Assembly (NCBI GenBank): GCA_016789455.1
Contig: JAEUQU010000002.1
Span: forward strand, 1,054,001-1,118,000
Direction of reading: 5' to 3'
DNA from: Candidatus Saccharibacteria bacterium
GTDB taxonomy: Bacteria; Patescibacteriota; Saccharimonadia; Saccharimonadales; Saccharimonadaceae
DNA: 64,000 nt
Shown here: positions 58,119-64,000 of the stretch, in pieces
Layout: each line of letters starts with the position of its first letter
Numbering within the stretch: the first letter of the stretch is position 1
Notes under the pieces: model-generated
The model's database searches: none
What the model was told of the DNA's origin: nothing
What the model saw: only the letters and a program-made list of their open reading frames with translations
Made by a program: the position numbers and the translations under genes

Positions 58119-58314
58119 GGAGGAGGGGAGATGTTACGCTTCGCGGTGCGAAGCGTATGCTAACCCCGCCAACTCTTGTTGGCGGGGCAACGCCCGAAAT
58201 CCCGCGCGTGCGGCTGGCGCCGCATTGGCGCGGGAGTTCAGATCTTTAATCCGAGGCAAGAAAATAGAGTAGGTTTGAATACCTACTCTATTTTCTTGGC
58301 GGAGGAGGGGAGAT
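58119..58314. mobile_element. tRNA-3'-end element 2 (at tRNA-Ser(GCU))
   Basis: Direct repeat GGAGGAGGGGAGAT of the tRNA-Ser 3' end at 58119-58132 and 58301-58314. In between: an 18-bp perfect hairpin (58257-58298) ending at the tRNA CCA, a long GC-rich hairpin (around 58196-58240), the conserved core 58157-58198, and a TACGCTTCGC / GCGAAGCGTA hairpin next to the outer repeat. Core stem pairs differ from element 1 by compensatory changes. Confidence 0.6.
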
Positions 58315-58389
58315 TCGAACTCCCGCGCCAGGTCGCCCCAGCCTAACGATTTAGCAAACCGTCCCCTTCAGCCACTTGGGTACTCCTCC
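58297..58389 (-). tRNA. tRNA-Ser(GCU)
   Basis: 93 nt with CCA. Acceptor GGAGGAG, anticodon loop TTTGCTAAA (GCT), long variable arm, T-arm GAGTTCGAATCTC. Its 3' end is duplicated 182 bp away. Confidence 0.95.
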
Positions 58390-58474
58390 GTACGCTCCGG
58401 CAATTGTAGCATATGACAGAGGCGGAGACTAGTGTTATTGCCGCGAAAGTACAGCACCGCCAAAGACCCGTCCG

Positions 58475-59287
58475 TTACCGCGAATAGGTAAATGCCGACG
58501 CAGGAATATTAACCTGCGTTCCAGCGGGCGGTGTCCAGTCGAGCGCGGCCGCCGCGCTGCCCGCATTTTCATACATCTCGTAGACGATAGGGTATTGCTG
58601 GCCGGCATTCAGGCTGATGGTGCCTGTACGGGTAGCATGCTGATCAATCCATTGGTTGATGATGAGCGTGCCGTTGACCCAGACCCGCACTCCATCATCA
58701 GTGAAAGCATGGAAAGTGTAGCTGCCGGTCGACGGTGCCGTCACCAGCCCGGTCCAGCGGACTGAATAGCCATCAAGCGGAATACCTGGCGCAGCGACGT
58801 AGGCATTGCCCCAGTCATAACTGATACTGGGTTCGATACGCGAAACAGTCGGCGTGCCAGAAAGGGTCATATTGGTGTAGTACTGAGCAACCAGCCCAGC
58901 ACCCTGACAAACACCTTCGGCGGCCCCTGCATTATGCTTAATATAATATTGCAACGATCCGAGTGTGTAGTCGAGGCAATAGGAGGGCGGACTGACGGTA
59001 TTGTTGGGCACGTAGTTGACGGTCGCGCCCTGCGTGACGGTTACGCCGCGACCTCCGTTCGAAGCAGCTAGTGTCGCAGGATATGTTTCTCCGGTAGCCA
59101 GATCGGAGGCGAGCTGCTTGGCGGCACTTTTCAGATCACTGATAAGCGCGTTTCGACGGGCCTGGTCTTGAGCACGTGCGAAAGAAGATATGGCGATGAC
59201 CGCCAAAATGCCAATGACGACAATGACGATCAGCAGCTCGACGATAGTGAAACCCCTGGCCTTACGGTACCGTGGAAAAGTTTTCAA
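58475..59287 (-). CDS. Type IV pilin fused to a PA14 domain
   Basis: 270 aa from a TTG at 59287 (GAGGTGG upstream). Prepilin leader MKTFPRYRKARG cleaved before FTIVELLIVIVVIGILAVIAISSF with Glu5. A pilin body of ~110 residues is followed by a PA14-like beta domain (GLVAQYYTNMTLSG ... YSVRWTGLVTAPSTGSYTFHAFTDDGVRVWVNGTLIINQW ... YEMYENAGSAAAALDWTPP). PA14 domains bind carbohydrates in many adhesins. A surface adhesin for host recognition is plausible. Confidence 0.88.
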   Translation of the reverse strand: MKTFPRYRKARGFTIVELLIVIVVIGILAVIAISSFARAQDQARRNALISDLKSAAKQLASDLATGETYPATLAASNGGRGVTVTQGATVNYVPNNTVSPPSYCLDYTLGSLQYYIKHNAGAAEGVCQGAGLVAQYYTNMTLSGTPTVSRIEPSISYDWGNAYVAAPGIPLDGYSVRWTGLVTAPSTGSYTFHAFTDDGVRVWVNGTLIINQWIDQHATRTGTISLNAGQQYPIVYEMYENAGSAAAALDWTPPAGTQVNIPASAFTYSR

Positions 59288-59317
59288 TGGAGTCCCACCT
59301 CATACTTATTGCTTTCT

Positions 59318-59323
59318 ATTATA
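59318..59323 (-). promoter_or_regulatory. -10 box of the pilin-PA14 gene
   Basis: Minus-strand TATAAT, about 30 nt upstream of the TTG start. Confidence 0.5.
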
Positions 59324-59364
59324 TGGCGCGGTGCCCGTTCAGTACAATATGCTTATGCATAGAT

Positions 59365-59390
59365 AGCAAAAAACAGCCCGGCGGCTGTTT
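59365..59390 (-). terminator. Terminator of tRNA-Ser(UGA)
   Basis: AAACAGCC / GGCTGTTT stem followed by TTTTTTGC on the minus strand. Confidence 0.8.
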
Positions 59391-59395
59391 CATCC

Positions 59396-59485
59396 TGGCG
59401 GAGAGAGTGGGATTCGAACCCACGGTACCATTGCTGGCACGACGGTTTTCAAGACCGTTACCTTCAACCACTCGGTCATCTCTCC
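59396..59485 (-). tRNA. tRNA-Ser(UGA)
   Basis: 90 nt with CCA. Acceptor GGAGAGA, anticodon loop CTTGAAAAC (TGA), long variable arm, T-arm GGGTTCGAATCCC. Three serine tRNAs besides this one (GGA, CGA, GCU) are in the window. Confidence 0.95.
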
Positions 59486-59543
59486 GTATACCTGTGTAAC
59501 TTTGCAGATTATACCATATGCCGGACAGGGAGGCGAGTGAGCG

Positions 59544-60242
59544 CTACGCGGCAGGCACCGAGTCTTTGCGGGCGATGACCACGCCCGTCACACTGCCGGC
59601 ACCGGCGTCGCGCAATAGCCTGGCGCAGCGGAACATACTGGCGCCGGTGGTGAAGACGTCATCAAACAAGAGGACGTCACGGCCAGCCAGCTGCACACCA
59701 CGCCGAGCAGAGAACATGGTCTCAGCCTGGGCAAACCGGCCATTGCGGTCGGCACCAACCTGACGGATATTGCCATTCCTGCGCAGGAACGAATGGTGAG
59801 CCAGCCCTGTCTGGCTGGCAAAGGCCTTAGCAAAGAGACCTGCCTGATCATAGCTGCGCTGGCGCTCACGTCTATTGGTGGTGGGGACGTGGGTGACGAG
59901 CGGAGGAAGCGATTCTGTCGCCACTGCCACCTGACGGCGCAGGGCGGCGGCAGCGTCTTCCGCGAACTGACGGGTGCCGTGATATTTCAGCCCTTTGACC
60001 AGTTTGGTGAGCGGCGCCTGGTAGCTGCCGAGCGCATATAATCCGGTCAGCGCACTGTCCGCCGCGCAGTCTTTGCAGGGCAGGTACTTCTGGCTGTCGC
60101 GTCCGCACACAAAACACTGCGATCCGTACGCCTGATTCAGGCTTATTGCACATGTTTCGCAGAGCAAATTGTTTTCATTACTACACATGACACAGCGGTG
60201 TGGAGCAATGATGTTTATGATTTTCTCGAGTGTTGTTGTCAT
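59544..60242 (-). CDS. comF: ComF-family phosphoribosyltransferase-fold protein
   Basis: 232 aa. N-terminal Cys-rich zinc ribbon (CVMCSNENNLLCETC, CFVCGRDSQKYLPCKDC) then a PRTase domain with VPTTNRRERQRSYDQAGLFAKAFA and the PRPP motif VLLFDDVFTTGAS. Needed for DNA uptake in transformable bacteria. TATAAC ends six bases before the ATG and no SD is visible. Competence fits an organism that must import nucleotides. Confidence 0.92.
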   Translation of the reverse strand: MTTTLEKIINIIAPHRCVMCSNENNLLCETCAISLNQAYGSQCFVCGRDSQKYLPCKDCAADSALTGLYALGSYQAPLTKLVKGLKYHGTRQFAEDAAAALRRQVAVATESLPPLVTHVPTTNRRERQRSYDQAGLFAKAFASQTGLAHHSFLRRNGNIRQVGADRNGRFAQAETMFSARRGVQLAGRDVLLFDDVFTTGASMFRCARLLRDAGAGSVTGVVIARKDSVPAA

Positions 60243-60265
60243 ATTTACGTTATAAAACTATAACC

Positions 60266-60295
60266 TTGCAATAGTTTAGCAAATATAGCTATAAT
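60266..60295 (+). promoter_or_regulatory. Promoter of hsp20
   Basis: TTGCAA (60266-60271), 18 bp, TATAAT (60290-60295). Leader about 42 nt. Confidence 0.6.
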
Positions 60296-60343
60296 TGTGC
60301 CAGTAGGCTCCTGGCGAGCCAAACATCAAATGTGGAGGAACAC

Positions 60344-60823
60344 ATGGCAAGAGGACAAAAAGCGTCAAACGACGAATTGCTGATGGATAGCGACCTGGCC
60401 GCCGCATTTTTAAATGATGACGACGGAAGTGTGGGGGATGCCCCTGCGCCCGCTCCTATTGACGATCAAGGATGGGATGAAGACGGTGCGAACGACATGC
60501 CAGGCCAACTGGCAGTTGACGTTTATGAGACCGTCGACAAGTTGTACGTCAAAGCACGTACTGCCGGCGTCAACAAGCAGGACCTGGACGTCAGTATTTC
60601 TGACGGCGTACTGACTATCAGTGGTACGCTTTCAGCCGGCGACGAAGGCGAAGTAGAGCAGTGGCACATCCAGGAATGTTACTGGGGTGACTTTTCGCGG
60701 ACCATCGCACTGCCGATTCCTGTCAAGGAAGAGGAAGTCGAAGCAATGCTTAAAGATGGCGTACTGACCATCGGCTTTACGAAGATCAAGCAGGAACAAG
60801 CTCGCAAGATCGAAATTCTGTAG
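60344..60823 (+). CDS. Small heat-shock protein (Hsp20/alpha-crystallin)
   Basis: 159 aa from the ATG at 60344 (GGAGG five bases upstream). Acidic N-terminus, then the alpha-crystallin domain QLAVDVYETVDKLYVKARTAGVNKQDLDVSISDGVLTISGTL, ECYWGDFSRTIALPIPV, and KDGVLTIGFTKIK, ending with a IEIL-type tail (I-x-I anchor). ATP-independent holdase that keeps aggregating proteins soluble. Confidence 0.93.
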   Translation: MARGQKASNDELLMDSDLAAAFLNDDDGSVGDAPAPAPIDDQGWDEDGANDMPGQLAVDVYETVDKLYVKARTAGVNKQDLDVSISDGVLTISGTLSAGDEGEVEQWHIQECYWGDFSRTIALPIPVKEEEVEAMLKDGVLTIGFTKIKQEQARKIEIL

Positions 60824-60835
60824 GTTGATCGTAGT

Positions 60836-60872
60836 TATAAAAATACCTGGAATAGTCCGGGTATTTTTATTT
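60836..60872 (+). terminator. Terminator of hsp20
   Basis: AAAAATACC-(T)-GG / CC-(G)-GGTATTTTT stem with a T-rich tail. Confidence 0.85.
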
Positions 60873-60900
60873 ACCAGAGAGAGCACTCCAGGCCTCGGCA

Positions 60901-60933
60901 CAAAAAACACCCGCATTTGTAGCGGGTGTTTTT
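60901..60933 (-). terminator. Terminator of the mini-pilin array
   Basis: AAACACCCGC / GCGGGTGTTT stem with a T-tract on the minus strand, just after the last array gene. Confidence 0.85.
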
Positions 60934-60953
60934 ACTATTTGCGATAGTACCGT

Positions 60954-61370
60954 TTAGCCAGCAGCGTTCGTCAGCTGTGTCGTCACGAAGTTGACGACGG
61001 CGAAGGCCATGAAGGCAACGACAAGACCGATGATGGCGTAGAGAATCGTGTTCTTGGCGGCCGTAACGGCAGACTGGTCACCACCAGAGACGGCGTAGCG
61101 GATACCACCGATGATCAGCATGATCACGGCGATAAGACCGACCAGGAAGATAAGGATGTTGGCAACCGTGGTGAAGATACCACCGTCACCGATCAGCTCT
61201 TCCGGCGTACCGTCAGCACGGCCACAACCGACACCGTTGGCCAGCGGGTTGCCGTTGACGTCAGCGGTACAGGCAGCGAGCACTGGCGTAGCGAACGACA
61301 CGGTGGCGACGAAAGCCAGAGTGGCAATAGCCGTCGAGGCTGCAGCAATTTTTTTGAACAGCTTGTTCAT
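60954..61370 (-). CDS. VirB2/TrbC-like mini-pilin 1
   Basis: 138 aa. Signal peptide ending PVLAA, two membrane helices: IFTTVANILIFLVGLIAVIMLIIGG and TILYAIIGLVVAFMAFAVVNFV, joined by the array-wide loop RYAVSGGDQSAVTAAKN. This pattern matches VirB2/TrbC major pilin subunits of type IV secretion systems. Last and most downstream gene of the six. The C-terminus ends TTQLTNAAG. Confidence 0.8.
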   Translation of the reverse strand: MNKLFKKIAAASTAIATLAFVATVSFATPVLAACTADVNGNPLANGVGCGRADGTPEELIGDGGIFTTVANILIFLVGLIAVIMLIIGGIRYAVSGGDQSAVTAAKNTILYAIIGLVVAFMAFAVVNFVTTQLTNAAG

Positions 61371-61447
61371 TGTTATTATTCTCCTTATGGTGCTTATTAC
61401 TGAAGGTATTGTAACTTTTAACGTGTTGTTTGTGAAGATGCTGGCCG

Positions 61448-61798
61448 TTATTTGAACTGCGTAATCACGAAGTTGACGATGGCATATGACATCAACGCGA
61501 CGATAATCCCGACGATGGCATAGAGAATGGTGTTCTTGGCTGCCGTTACGGAGCTTTGGTCGCCACCGCTGGTGGTGTATTTGAAGCCGCCGACGATAAG
61601 CATGATGACCGCTACGACACCGACGAAGAAGATGATGATATTTGAGATTACGGCGATGGCATTGGGTACGGTGGTGGTGACCGTGGTGGAGGTACCCGTC
61701 TTGATATCATCCTTCATGCTGGCGCCGGCCAAGGGCGTCGCCAGCAGGCTAAGAGCCATTACGGCCAGACCGGCAACCACTAGTTTGATCTTGTTCAT
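61448..61798 (-). CDS. VirB2/TrbC-like mini-pilin 2
   Basis: 116 aa from the ATG at 61798 (GAGG upstream); the ORF extends to 61828 but overlaps gene 3. Signal peptide (VVAGLAVMALSLLATPLAGAS), helices NIIIFFVGVVAVIMLIVGGFKY and TILYAIVGIIVALMSYAIVNFV, and the loop TTSGGDQSSVTAAKN, near-identical to copy 1. Subunits this similar probably arose by duplication. Confidence 0.8.
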   Translation of the reverse strand: MNKIKLVVAGLAVMALSLLATPLAGASMKDDIKTGTSTTVTTTVPNAIAVISNIIIFFVGVVAVIMLIVGGFKYTTSGGDQSSVTAAKNTILYAIVGIIVALMSYAIVNFVITQFK

Positions 61799-61824
61799 TG
61801 CGTCATTCCTCTTACTTTCTTGCA

Positions 61825-62220
61825 TCATAGGGCATCTACCACGAAGGTGACGATACCGGCGGCCATTATCGCTACGATGATGCCGACGATGGCGTAGAAA
61901 ATCGTATTCTTCGCAGCCGTGATGGCACTCTGGTCGCCACCGCTCGCCACGTAGCGGAAGCCGCCATACAGCAGCATGATGACCGCGGCGGCACCGATCA
62001 GGAAGGTGATGGCCTTGAGGACGTTGCTCCAGATGCTGCCCTGGCCGAACAGACGGTCGCCGCTACCGCCACATATAGCGGAGTCGACCGGCGCTTCGCC
62101 ACAGGCAGGCTCAAAGACATTCAAGGCCTGTACTGGCGCCTGGACCGCGACTGCGGCCACCAGTGACACTACCGCCAATGCGGCGGCACTTACTGCGATC
62201 TTCTTAATAAGCGTGTTCAT
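61825..62220 (-). CDS. VirB2/TrbC-like mini-pilin 3
   Basis: 131 aa. Signal peptide, a Cys pair in the exposed part (PACGEAPVDSAICGG), helices SNVLKAITFLIGAAAVIMLLYGGFRY and TIFYAIVGIIVAIMAAGIVTFV, loop VASGGDQSAITAAKN. AAGGAACC lies upstream of the ATG. Starts three bases after gene 4 ends. Confidence 0.8.
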   Translation of the reverse strand: MNTLIKKIAVSAAALAVVSLVAAVAVQAPVQALNVFEPACGEAPVDSAICGGSGDRLFGQGSIWSNVLKAITFLIGAAAVIMLLYGGFRYVASGGDQSAITAAKNTIFYAIVGIIVAIMAAGIVTFVVDAL

Positions 62221-62222
62221 GA

Positions 62223-62519
62223 TTACGAGGTTCCTTGTACAGTGTTGCCGAAAAACGCGATGATGGCCGTGGCGCTCATGGCGACGGCTATGCCGATGAC
62301 CGCGTAGAGGATGGTGCGCTTGGCCTGGGCAATCTGCGACTGGTCGCCGCCGCTGGTGATGTAGCGCAGGCCGCCGACCATCAGGAAGAGGGTGGCCAGC
62401 GCGCCCACTACCACGAAAGTGGCACTCAGGACGCTTTGGAAAGTGCCGGTGGTGGCCTGGACGGTCGGGATGCCAAAGTCACTCATTGACAAGGCTACGT
62501 TTTGCAGATGCTTTTCCAT
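62223..62519 (-). CDS. VirB2/TrbC-like mini-pilin 4 (no signal peptide)
   Basis: 98 aa from the ATG at 62519 (AGGAG nine bases upstream). Unlike its neighbours there is no cleavable leader: MEKHLQNVALSMSDFGIP precedes the helices SVLSATFVVVGALATLFLMVGGLRY and TILYAVIGIAVAMSATAIIAFF with the loop ITSGGDQSQIAQAKR. It may insert without signal-peptidase processing. Confidence 0.75.
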   Translation of the reverse strand: MEKHLQNVALSMSDFGIPTVQATTGTFQSVLSATFVVVGALATLFLMVGGLRYITSGGDQSQIAQAKRTILYAVIGIAVAMSATAIIAFFGNTVQGTS

Positions 62520-62520
62520 A

Positions 62521-62943
62521 TCAGAATACTCCTGACACAAAGTTGACGATTGCCACCGAGGAGATGGTGATGCCAAGACCGATCAAAGCTTCAAGAATCG
62601 TGTTCTTGGCCTCGGCAATCGCCCCGGTCTCTCCATCGGCTTTAATATATTTTATACCACCCCATATTACCATGGCTAGTGCAATATAAGCGGCAACTTT
62701 CAACAAGGAGTCAGCCACCCAGAAGACCAGGCCGGTAATTTCCTTGAAGCTGGTGACGGACGGCCCGACTCCTTCTTTGCACGGCAGATATGTCGTCCAG
62801 GGCTGCAGCATGAAGAACGGGACGCCGCCACTACATTCACCGGCGGCGTGCGCCGTCGGGACAGGGGAGACGAAGGCAGCACCAAAGAAGCCTAAGATGG
62901 CAACAAGGCTGACTTTGGTGACAAAATATTGAATCGTGCTCAT
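62521..62943 (-). CDS. VirB2/TrbC-like mini-pilin 5 (divergent)
   Basis: 140 aa, AAGGAG before the ATG. Signal peptide to AHAAG, a Cys-containing exposed segment (GECSGG, YLPCKEG), then helices VADSLLKVAAYIALAMVIWGGIKYI and TILEALIGLGITISSVAIVNFV with a changed loop (KADGETGAIAEAKN). Function in the pilus may differ, for example as a tip or minor subunit. Confidence 0.75.
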   Translation of the reverse strand: MSTIQYFVTKVSLVAILGFFGAAFVSPVPTAHAAGECSGGVPFFMLQPWTTYLPCKEGVGPSVTSFKEITGLVFWVADSLLKVAAYIALAMVIWGGIKYIKADGETGAIAEAKNTILEALIGLGITISSVAIVNFVSGVF

Positions 62944-62952
62944 AATTTCTCC

Positions 62953-63342
62953 TTATCCAAAGATTCCGGGTATAAAGAACTGCAGGATGGCACCCATGAA
63001 GATATAGAGGATAAGACCGATGACGGCGTTACGGATGATCTCGATAGCTTTTTGGACCTGTGATTGGCTACCGCGAGCGGTCGAGTACATGATGCCACCG
63101 GCAATGATGGCAGATATTACCAGGACGCCGACCATGACGGAGAGGACGGTGGTAATGCCGGCAATATAGCCGATGATCGGATTGTCACTGCCTCGGCAGC
63201 CGGGGTCGATCGCGACGGGTACGTTACCGCAAGTAGCCGCCGCATAGACTGCCAACGGTTTGACTGCCAACACGGCAGCGCCCACCATACCTACACCGGC
63301 GCTTATCGTTTTATGAGCACGGAGTCTGGTTGCTAATTTCAT
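62953..63342 (-). CDS. VirB2/TrbC-like mini-pilin 6 (most divergent, first gene)
   Basis: 129 aa. Long basic leader (RLRAHKTISAGVGMVGAAVLAVKPLAVYAAA), two Cys in the exposed part, helices YIAGITTVLSVMVGVLVISAIIAGGIMY and NAVIGLILYIFMGAILQFFIPG, and the loop STARGSQSQVQKAIEIIR in place of SGGDQS. AAGGG is very close to the ATG. First gene of the minus-strand array. Confidence 0.75.
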   Translation of the reverse strand: MKLATRLRAHKTISAGVGMVGAAVLAVKPLAVYAAATCGNVPVAIDPGCRGSDNPIIGYIAGITTVLSVMVGVLVISAIIAGGIMYSTARGSQSQVQKAIEIIRNAVIGLILYIFMGAILQFFIPGIFG

Positions 63343-63424
63343 AAGCCCTTATAACTTTACGATATTAGTTTATCTGTATCTCTTCAGCCTTCACTATAGC
63401 ATGGCCAGCAAGCATTTTAGGCAA

Positions 63425-63453
63425 TTGTAGAATACCGTGCGATGCATTACACT
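63425..63453 (+). promoter_or_regulatory. Promoter of the partial secreted-protein gene
   Basis: TTGTAG (63425-63430), 17 bp, TACACT (63448-63453), ten bases before the ATG. Confidence 0.5.
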
Positions 63454-63463
63454 AAGAATTATC

Positions 63464-64000
63464 ATGCATTCTTTGCAGAGTAGAGTTCTTTGGGTGGGTG
63501 GCTTCCTTGGTGTCTTGTGTGCGATGTTGCTGGCTGCGTTCGGGCCAACACCAGTTGCCCATGCGACGGGGGAGGTATTCACGTATGGTCCGCCGAGTTC
63601 AACGCCGGGCCTGACTTCGGACACCATAACGGTATCCGGGGGTAATACCAACCTGCCGCCTATCACGCTGCAGGTGCAGCCGGGCACTAATAACTACGAG
63701 GGGTCGATAGAGGGCACCGCCAACGACAGCATCAAGTTTGGCTGCCGTCTTGAAGTAACCGTCGACGTGACCGACGGCACGCCTGGCACCGGTGAGGTGA
63801 CCTACCGGGCCGCTCAGTCCAGAGGTTCGCCATGTACCGGACTGCCACGAGGTGTCAGCAGTGGTAACATCACCATCGCAGCCGCTCCTGCGCCACCAGC
63901 TGGCGGTGCAGCCGCCGGCCCGACCTGCGATCCCGTCCAGAACGTACAGGGCACCTACAACCAGGCTGATAATAATTGTACCTATCCTCAGAACGCCTTT
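63464..64000 (+). CDS. Secreted protein, partial (runs off the window end)
   Basis: 179 codons visible from the ATG at 63464, open to position 64000. Signal peptide (VLWVGGFLGVLCAMLLAAFGPTPVAHA), then a Thr/Gly-rich extracellular part with PPITLQVQPGTNNYEG, Cys pairs (FGCRLEV, SPCTGLP) and a Pro/Ala-rich stretch before TCDPVQNVQGTYNQADNNC. Divergent from the mini-pilin array, which suggests a linked surface structure. Function unknown. Confidence 0.7.
   Translation, partial: MHSLQSRVLWVGGFLGVLCAMLLAAFGPTPVAHATGEVFTYGPPSSTPGLTSDTITVSGGNTNLPPITLQVQPGTNNYEGSIEGTANDSIKFGCRLEVTVDVTDGTPGTGEVTYRAAQSRGSPCTGLPRGVSSGNITIAAAPAPPAGGAAAGPTCDPVQNVQGTYNQADNNCTYPQNAF

Noticed and set aside
57040-58260. Integron attC sites at the tRNA-linked elements
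   Set aside because: ATGCTAAC resembles an attC end, but the paired GTTRRRY is missing, the cores are palindromic hairpins, and the boundaries are tRNA duplications.

Overview
The window looks like a chromosomal segment from a Candidatus Saccharibacteria (TM7)/Patescibacteria (CPR) bacterium, unusually GC-rich for the group. The signs are single-copy housekeeping genes packed tightly on one strand, no biosynthetic operons, long Pro/Ala-rich hypothetical proteins, a tandem array of VirB2-like mini-pilins, FemAB and Mur-ligase genes, ComF, type IV pilins and several secreted proteins of actinobacterial flavour. Saccharibacteria live attached to Actinobacteria. The taxonomic call is inference; there is no rRNA gene here. 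TGA is used as an ordinary stop.

Layout. 0-8.4 kb: family-4 uracil-DNA glycosylase (partial), NlpC/P60 hydrolase behind a structured leader, pnp, Nudix, an AT-rich AAA+ ATPase with palindromic operators, rpsO, truB, and a divergent PIG-L deacetylase. 8.4-17.7 kb: a 1037-aa DHH-like/Pro-rich protein, a DUF2103-like protein, rpsT, holA, a lipoprotein, mutM, a HEXXH protein, dut and a HAD protein. 17.7-27.4 kb: polA, a tandem-module sigma-like protein, a UPF0200-like kinase, a second sigma factor with an extra C-terminal domain, rpoD and dnaG. 27.4-35.3 kb: a membrane protein, YjbR, a ParB-fold protein, orn, frameshifted msrB, mscL, argS, two small membrane/secreted proteins, pyrG and tRNA-Ser. 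35.4-43.8 kb: a pilin, a MacB-like ABC exporter, groESL under CIRCE, small accessory genes and phosphomannomutase. 43.9-54.5 kb: FemAB, Mur ligase, two DUF2690 secreted proteins, tsaD, valS, HIT, a spermidine-synthase-like membrane protein and tRNA-Ser. 54.6-64 kb: tandem Nudix paralogues, a beta-helix protein, three tRNAs, a pilin fused to a PA14 domain, comF, hsp20, six VirB2/TrbC-like genes and a partial secreted protein.

How they fit together: replication, repair and transcription genes (polA, holA, dnaG, rpoD, mutM, udg, dut) sit beside translation and RNA-turnover genes (pnp, orn, rpsO, rpsT, truB, argS, valS, tsaD, tRNAs). A second layer serves envelope and host contact: NlpC/P60, FemAB, Mur ligase, PIG-L, pilins, ComF, VirB2-like subunits and secreted proteins.

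Most notable signals: (1) two short elements at the 3' ends of adjacent tRNA genes, each bounded by a duplicated tRNA 3' end and sharing a covarying hairpin core; (2) about 15 parS-like palindromes, 13 of them between 41.4 and 51.9 kb; (3) many housekeeping genes with a -10 box 6-8 nt from the start codon, implying leaderless mRNAs; (4) a protein with two sigma-like modules; (5) loss of zinc ligands in DnaG and of Fe-S ligands in the uracil-DNA glycosylase; (6) a pilin-PA14 fusion.
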